Assembly (NCBI GenBank): GCA_028274465.1
Contig: CM051456.1
Location: 16,395,745 to 16,459,744, forward strand
Direction of reading: 5' to 3'
From: Plantago ovata
Lineage: Eukaryota; Streptophyta; Magnoliopsida; Lamiales; Plantaginaceae
DNA length: 64,000 nt
Under the pieces are notes generated by a model, which was not told where the DNA came from, ran no database searches, and saw nothing but the letters and a program-made list of their open reading frames with translations. Of this stretch, positions 58,186-64,000 are shown one piece after another (positions within the stretch are counted from its first letter, which is position 1; each line of letters begins with the position of its first letter). The position numbers were made by a program, and so were the translations under genes.

Positions 58186-58550
58186 ATGAAAGCAACAACG
58201 ATGAGGGACGTGAGGATGAAAGCAACAACGATGAGGGACGTGAGGATGACAGCAGCAAAGATGTGGGACGTGAGGAAGAAAGCACCAATGATGAGGGACG
58301 TGAGGATGACAGCAGCAAAGATGAGAGACGTGAGGAAGAAAGCACCAATGATGAGGGACATGAAGATGAAAGCACCAATGATGGGGGGCGTGAGGATGAA
58401 AGCAACACTGTTGAGGAAAATGGGGATGAAAGTAACAGGGATGAGGAACTTGAGGATGGAAGCAACACTGATGAGGAACATGAGGATGACAGTAACATGG
58501 ACGAGGACTGTGGGGATGAAAGCAACAGAGATGAGGAAAATGGTAACTGA
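58178..58550 (+). repeat. Twelve 30-bp repeats encoding an acidic tail in the shifted frame
   Basis: Units follow the pattern GATGAAAGCAACAACGATGA plus GGGACGTGAG. In one frame they read DESNNDEGRE-like and stay open from about 58152 (RREEESSKDDG) to the stop at 58550. The other frames give Met/Lys-rich and, on the minus strand, Ser/Leu-rich shadows. The consistently acidic frame and its conserved Asp/Glu/Ser pattern indicate that it was selected as protein. Confidence 0.85.
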
Positions 58551-60904
58551 GCTAGTATGTTGCTTATCCCAACAAGTAGTAGACTAGTAGTATAAGCTTA
58601 GTAGCTTACTGCATATTTACATGCAGCTATTTAATGGGAGAATTAAGGAAGTAGAATTTACATCCTGCTTATCCAATCATGTACTAACTGTACTTCATTT
58701 TGAGAAATTTATCCTCATGCCCAGTTCCTTTGAATTTGATATCACTGTCTGTAACCATGAAATGCAATTGCTCTTCCTATTTATCCTTGTTCTTGTGTGA
58801 CTCTACTTGTATTATTCATTTATTTTGAAGTACAAGCAAGGGTAAGAATCTGAGTCTCATTGACTTATTTGTTTCTTCAACAAGTAGCTATATTACATTC
58901 AGCTTATTTACTTTACCTTTAGAGGTGTTATATTAGAGGTTTAGTTAAAAATACCAAGTCCATGATATTGGGCCTCTCGATTTTTCCAGAATAGCAAGTT
59001 ACCTGTTGCTAGCTTGAGCCAGTCAGTCAGTCTTGTACAAGAATGGATTTTAGGAAAATCTACAACACCTTTAGATAATTATGTCAAACAGCTGGACACT
59101 TGGGTAGGACTTGTAGGAGAATCATGATTTTTACAAAAATTCAGCCACCATTGACTGCTTGCTGTCATGCTGTGTCATTGTTCCTACTCCATCTCCAGAT
59201 CATTCTTCACATTAAGCACAGTTGTTTTCTTTTCTTGTTAATCTTCTACTCTTGTCTGGCCAACTTATGCAGGTAAGATGGTACATAGTCATCTGAACCA
59301 ATCTTTACTTCTTTTCTTTTTTATTTTTTTTATTTTTTTATTTTTATTTTTTTTTTATTTTTTATGTAGAACCAATCTTTACTTCTGCACCCAGTTTCTT
59401 CAAACTCTACATTGACGAACTATCTTTTCTAAGTTCTCGAACTAAAAGTATTAAACCTCTACGAATTCGCGAACTCTGTTACAGACTTATAGTTCTCCCC
59501 AGTTGAGAGCTAAAAAGCACTAATATGAGTACGAGTACGAATACAAATACAATACGAATACGAAAAACTATAAAATTCAAAATATTAAAATATGAATACG
59601 TTAAAAATACGTTTGAATTATATATATATTTACACATTCATTACTAAAAGTAATTAAATACAAAATATATTTATACATTTATTGTCCAATTAAATAAGTT
59701 AATACTAACCCATTATAAATTTAATGACCCAACATAAGCAATTGATGTTGTGTTTTGTCCCTTTTGATTTTTTTTATCTAAACCTTCGTTAGTGACTTAG
59801 AAGTTAGAAAAATAATAATAAAGAAAGAAGAAAAGGTTAGACATACGTTTGTTGGCCGTATGCAGCCGTATTTGTGCGGCAATCGTCCGCGCTCGAAATA
59901 CTCTCGATATAAATCGAGCGGGTGCTTCCTAGGTTGAGAGTCTTGAGTTGAGACCACACCGAAACACCACGAGGATATTCAAGATTTCCCGTTGAATTGG
60001 CAACAGCTCCTAAAAGAGTCGAAAATCTGCCGAGGAAGAAAGAAATCAGATTGATTGAATCTCCAATTTAACGGTAAGAGAACAAATATTTCCTGAAGAT
60101 GCAAATCCTTTTATTTTATTGAGGTATGAACCCGACATGTTCGACAAAATGCCAGAAAGAAAACTTTTCATATTTAGCTAACATGCTGTGACTTGAAATT
60201 TTAGCTTCAGAATGTGCCATAGATGCTTATTGTCTCATGAGTTTCAGATGTTGTTCTTTAGCTTATCATTTTTTTTAAAAGTTGACTGGCGATTCATGTT
60301 TATTTTAGACTTTACTGCCTTATACTTGTGACTTGTCCCAGTTTTTAGACCAAGTGTTATGTTATGAAAAACAGACTACATTGATTTTCCTGTCATTGTT
60401 TGTACTGCTTCAATGCTAAAAACTAGGAGAAGTGAAACATGGTTGGCGCAATTCGGCATGCTACTAAAGCTGCTTATGGAGTTGCTCATAGGGCCTTAGA
60501 ACTATGAGTATTTTGTTCTATCTTTGATAAGATTCATCTGTGCTCACAATGATTACGAAATGGATATATCTCCTCATGATTTGTTTTCCTGTGGAATTGC
60601 TGTATACTGTATATGTTTTTGCCTTTGTAAGTATAGATTTATTTGGAGGTTATTATTGTTGAATATTCAAGTAATTTACTATTAAGCTGCTCTCTCCTCA
60701 TTTAGCCATCCCTGATTTTCAGGTTGCTCTAGGGCTAGTTGGCTGTTCTGAAAAAGCTTTTATCAACACTCAGCTTTCGCCATTTGCAAAGAGGAGAAGA
60801 CACTATCAACCTAAGGTATCAAGCTGAGAACTTGATATGTGCTCTCAAGTTGGGAATATTGCCTAAAGAAATTTGTTGGCCTTACCTTGAGCAATTCTAG
60901 AAAT
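58551..60904. other. Intergenic and 5' leader of the PPR gene
   Basis: 58551-59270 is the 3' flank of the POLE3-like gene. 59310-59365 is a T-rich run. 59930-60071 looks like a leader exon ending ACG|GTAAGA. A 22-codon ORF at 60439-60507 (MVGAIRHATKAAYGVAHRAL) ends at TGA|GT, a possible donor, and could be an upstream ORF. 60723-60815 (after TTTTCAG) has an open, basic reading and may be another leader exon. Confidence 0.4.
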
Positions 60905-62272
60905 ATGCAACGGATCTACAGTCGTTCTCTAGGCTTGTCAAAAATCCAAGGATTTTCCTTTTCATATTGTTTGAGGTCTCTTAGTGATTACCAAAAAGCT
61001 CAGCAAGATAACACAGTGAAACAAGGACCTTCAATTGGCTCTCCAGCTCGCATACAGAAACTGATAGCTTCGCAATCAGACCCTCTCCTAGCTAAGGAAA
61101 TCTTTGACTTGGCTTCTCGCCAACCCAACTTTCGCCATTCGTATGCAACCTTCTACACCCTTATTCTCAAACTTGGCCGCTCTCACCATTTCTCTCTCAT
61201 GCAGAATGTCCTCTCCAGTCTCAAATCCCATGACCATTCCATTTCCCCTTCTGTCTTCACTCACATCATTAAAATCTATGGTGATGCAAAAATGCCTGAA
61301 AAAGCTCTTAAAACTTTTTATACAATTCTCGAGTTCAATATTAAACCTCGCCCTAAACAGCTAAACTGCATCCTCAGAATACTTGTTGCTAATCGTAACT
61401 TCCTGCGTCCTGCATTTGACCTCTTTAAGTCTGCCCATAAATATGGTGTCGATCCAAACACCACGTCCTACAACATTTTAATGCAAGCTTTTTGTTTAAA
61501 CAATGACTTGAGCGTGGCATACTCTTTATTCAATCAAATGTTTAAGAGGGATCTACTTCCTGATGTGGAGTCATATAGAATTTTAATGCAGGGCCTGTGT
61601 AGGAAGAGTCAGGTAAATACAGCTGTTGATTTATTCGAGGATATGTTGAACAAAGGGTATGTTCCAGATACGTTAAGTTACACCACACTTCTGAATAGCC
61701 TGTGTAGGAAAACGAAACTTAAAGAGGCCTACAAGCTTCTTTGTCGGATGAAAGTGAAGGGATGCAATCCAGATATTGTCCATTATAATACAGTCATTTC
61801 AGGGTTTTGTAAGGCAGGACGTGCTGCTGATGCATGTAAGGTTATAGAGGACATGCCTTTAAGTGGGTGCTTACCAAATGCGCTATCATATCAGAATATA
61901 GTTGCGGGATTATGCCATCAGGGAATGTATGACGAAGCAAAGAATTATATCAACATAATGGTGTCTAAGGAGTTCTCTCCACATTTTTCAGTTGTTCATA
62001 TGCTAGTCAAAGGTTTCTGCAACATTGGTAAAGTGGAGGATGCTTGTGAAGTATTATTGGAGTCGCTGAAGCACGGGAATTGCCTGCACAAGGACACTTG
62101 GGCAAACATTTTACCTAGGATCTGTGAGGCAGAGTACCCAGAAGCAACAGAAAATACTTTAAAGGAGGTTTTGAAGGTACAGATAAAGCCAGACGCTAGA
62201 ATAGTTGATGTTGGTGCTGCATTGGAAGAGTATTTGTCTAAAAGGGTACAAAATAGGTCAAAAAGGAGGTGA
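60905..62272 (+). CDS. P-class pentatricopeptide repeat protein, probably mitochondrial
   Basis: Single exon, 455 aa from ATG 60905; the frame is open upstream but has no earlier in-frame ATG. The N-terminus (MQRIYSRSLGLSKIQ) is basic and Ser-rich without acids, like a mitochondrial presequence. About ten PPR units fill residues 75-420, e.g. TTSYNILMQAFCLNNDLSVA, TLSYTTLLNSLCRKTKLKEA, IVHYNTVISGFCKAGRAADA, with the regular 35-residue spacing of the P class. There is no E, DYW or SMR domain. P-class proteins bind organelle RNA and affect stability, splicing or translation. The C-terminus is Lys/Arg-rich (KRVQNRSKRR). From memory it resembles the Arabidopsis At4g01400 group. Confidence 0.9.
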   Translation: MQRIYSRSLGLSKIQGFSFSYCLRSLSDYQKAQQDNTVKQGPSIGSPARIQKLIASQSDPLLAKEIFDLASRQPNFRHSYATFYTLILKLGRSHHFSLMQNVLSSLKSHDHSISPSVFTHIIKIYGDAKMPEKALKTFYTILEFNIKPRPKQLNCILRILVANRNFLRPAFDLFKSAHKYGVDPNTTSYNILMQAFCLNNDLSVAYSLFNQMFKRDLLPDVESYRILMQGLCRKSQVNTAVDLFEDMLNKGYVPDTLSYTTLLNSLCRKTKLKEAYKLLCRMKVKGCNPDIVHYNTVISGFCKAGRAADACKVIEDMPLSGCLPNALSYQNIVAGLCHQGMYDEAKNYINIMVSKEFSPHFSVVHMLVKGFCNIGKVEDACEVLLESLKHGNCLHKDTWANILPRICEAEYPEATENTLKEVLKVQIKPDARIVDVGAALEEYLSKRVQNRSKRR

Positions 62273-64000
62273 GTTCATGTAGACGTTGTTTTGTATGAAT
62301 CTGAATCAAACCTTGATCGAGCTTGTCTTGTCGAATTACTTGAACAATGTTGATGATCGGCCACACTGCCACAGCGAAGCCTATTTGTATGCCATCCTGA
62401 CATTGGTCTGCAATGAGCATGCTTTGTAACAAGCTGAACAGGTATCAGGTATGTTTTGTTCCTGGTAGTTGCTAAAATATAGGTATATTTTACAGCATAA
62501 TTAAAATCGCTTTAATTGATGGTTGGTGTTGTATTTCTACAATTTAGCTTTGTTGCATAATAAGGTACCGGGGAGCTTATGCACATGACGATTATGTTGT
62601 TAAGCAATTAAAATTCTAAATTTCCACACCTTACAGAAACTTTTGTTTTACGTAGACCATTTAAACACCACTTGATTTATTCTTTACTAGTTCATCAAGG
62701 TCCAAGGATACCCCCCTCCTTTGTCCATAAATCTTGCACATCTTTCTCTTGACTGTTTTGTTGTTTCAGAGTACGATAACGAGGTGGATATATTTGTTGC
62801 ATAAAGAATCAAACAATTTCTGTGATTGCTCATTCTTGCTATCTGTATCAGACTGGATCTTCATAAAGTCTCTATTTGTATATCCACTTGATTTTATACT
62901 GTCATGACTGAGTAGGTATCATGTCATAATCTAAATGCATTGGTGCAGAGGATACACGATAAAACAAACCAAAGTGGGAAGGTTGTTTGAGTCCAGACTC
63001 CAGATTATCTGCATTCTGTAGTTGCTTGTGTCATGGCTAAAGTGGAGAGTGGTGAATGATGATTGCGTAATTTTCCAAAATAATTAACTTGGTACGTTCC
63101 AGAATCGACTTGTTCAACACCAAGCGCTGATTTTGTGGGCGATATTGTTGTCTCTATTAGGCATCAGTGTGGAAAGATGGAAACAAACAAATCTTGCTTC
63201 ATTTTCTGGTACCTAAAATATTGTCAATGAGGATTAATTTGAGAATTTGATGAAGGCGCTCTTACAAGTTGGCCTTTCACATGCTAAACTTAAGTTCTCT
63301 TGTTATATGCATCTGCTTGTTGTGTAATGATCCGTTCGTCATGGTTTATTTTTGCTGTTAAGTTTTGGGTACTTTGTTATTCACCATTATGAAACTAAGT
63401 TTTTGCACTTATCCTGAACTGGTAGGTAAACTCCATCGCTGGGGAACCCTGTTCTCACAAAATCTATCATGCTTGGAACTTCAGGTGCCGCAGTTTTGGT
63501 GTGTGTAAACGATGGAGTAGCAGACATTGCTTGTCAGAGTGATCAATTTGCATGGACTAATTGCAATGTTATGACCTATGATCTTGAAACATATGTATAT
63601 CGTCTGCAGCAGAATTAATGGCATACAAATACAATTCTACCTTGACACCCTGTGAGTTTGTACTTATATCAATTTTGTTTGGCAATGAATTCAACTTCAG
63701 ATAGAGATTGTGTCGCACATATTTTGTTTGCATATGAAATCACTGGAAGAAATAAGACTGCCCCATCAAGTATGAAACCTATATAGGTGGTAGTTTTATG
63801 TTCAGGTTCAGGTGAAAATCACCTGTCACTCTGATACACTTTATTAATGAATTGCGTCTATAATCAAGAAATTCTAATTCTCTCAGTATAAAACTATCCT
63901 ACTCGCCACATACAGATCAGTGAAATCTTATTCTCCAGCAGCCACGTCGAATACTCGAATATATCAGCACCCTGTCCTGTAAAAAGAGCAGAACAATCTT
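62273..64000. other. PPR gene 3' flank and intergenic sequence
   Basis: No further gene seen. Sequence of mixed composition with possible 3' UTR introns; no RNA gene or repeat recognised. Confidence 0.5.

Noticed and set aside
57956..58525. Long minus-strand Ser/Leu-rich ORFs (189 and 172 codons)
   Set aside because: They are antisense shadows of the 30-bp acidic repeat of the POLE3-like gene; period and composition follow the repeat.

Overview
This is nuclear DNA of a flowering plant. The genes have short GT-AG introns, belong to plant-specific families (RopGAP with a CRIB motif, FANTASTIC FOUR, P-class PPR, LEA-2), and sit among plant transposons (copia, CACTA, MULE, hAT, Stowaway, Helitron). 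The species cannot be named from sequence alone. From memory, the best Arabidopsis relatives of several genes (SEC23-like, PPR, FAF, RopGAP) lie on the top arm of chromosome 4, which suggests an ancestral syntenic block; this is unverified.

Layout. 1-16.6 kb is transposon-rich. A broken RBR ubiquitin-ligase gene (exon 2 at 1.7-1.9 kb, exon 1 remnant at 7.9-8.4 kb) is split by a 4.5-kb CACTA element that carries an open five-exon TNPA-like gene. A second, intact-looking RBR gene lies at 9.5-10.9 kb. A Ty1/copia element at 12.5-16.6 kb has its gag-protease half inverted relative to its integrase-RT half. 17-17.5 kb holds a LEA-2 gene. 19.8-20.1 kb holds an exon of an unrecognised, perhaps B3-like gene. 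22-25.7 kb is a RopGAP gene. 26-34 kb is a repeat block: a foldback MULE, a 0.5-kb-arm inverted repeat built from the 19.8-kb exon, two abutting Helitrons and a long-TIR element. At 34.2-35 kb a copy of RopGAP exon 1 (CRIB motif intact) is followed by an intronless NAA30-like acetyltransferase copy with one stop codon and a repeat-rich tail. 37.4-44.2 kb is a complete 14-exon SEC23-like gene, followed by a small tail-anchored protein gene (44.8-45.2 kb). 47-48.3 kb is a non-autonomous MULE. 49.4-50.1 kb is a FAF gene. 50.7-54.7 kb is a decayed MULE with MURA-like transposase, a small second ORF and a convergent GRF zinc-finger gene. 56.1-58.6 kb is a POLE3-like histone-fold gene whose acidic repeat tail is cut off by a probable one-base frameshift. 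60.9-62.3 kb is a PPR gene.

The host genes are unlinked in function: vesicle coat, ROP signalling, DNA replication, organelle RNA and meristem or shoot regulation. The strongest unusual signals are the gene-derived hairpin locus at 27.1-28.2 kb that could silence the 19.8-kb gene, the CRIB-only duplicate ORF at 34.2 kb, the NAA30 copy with a Ser/Thr-rich repeat tail, the internally inverted copia element, and the exactly abutting Helitron pair. No CRISPR array, rRNA or convincing tRNA gene was seen.
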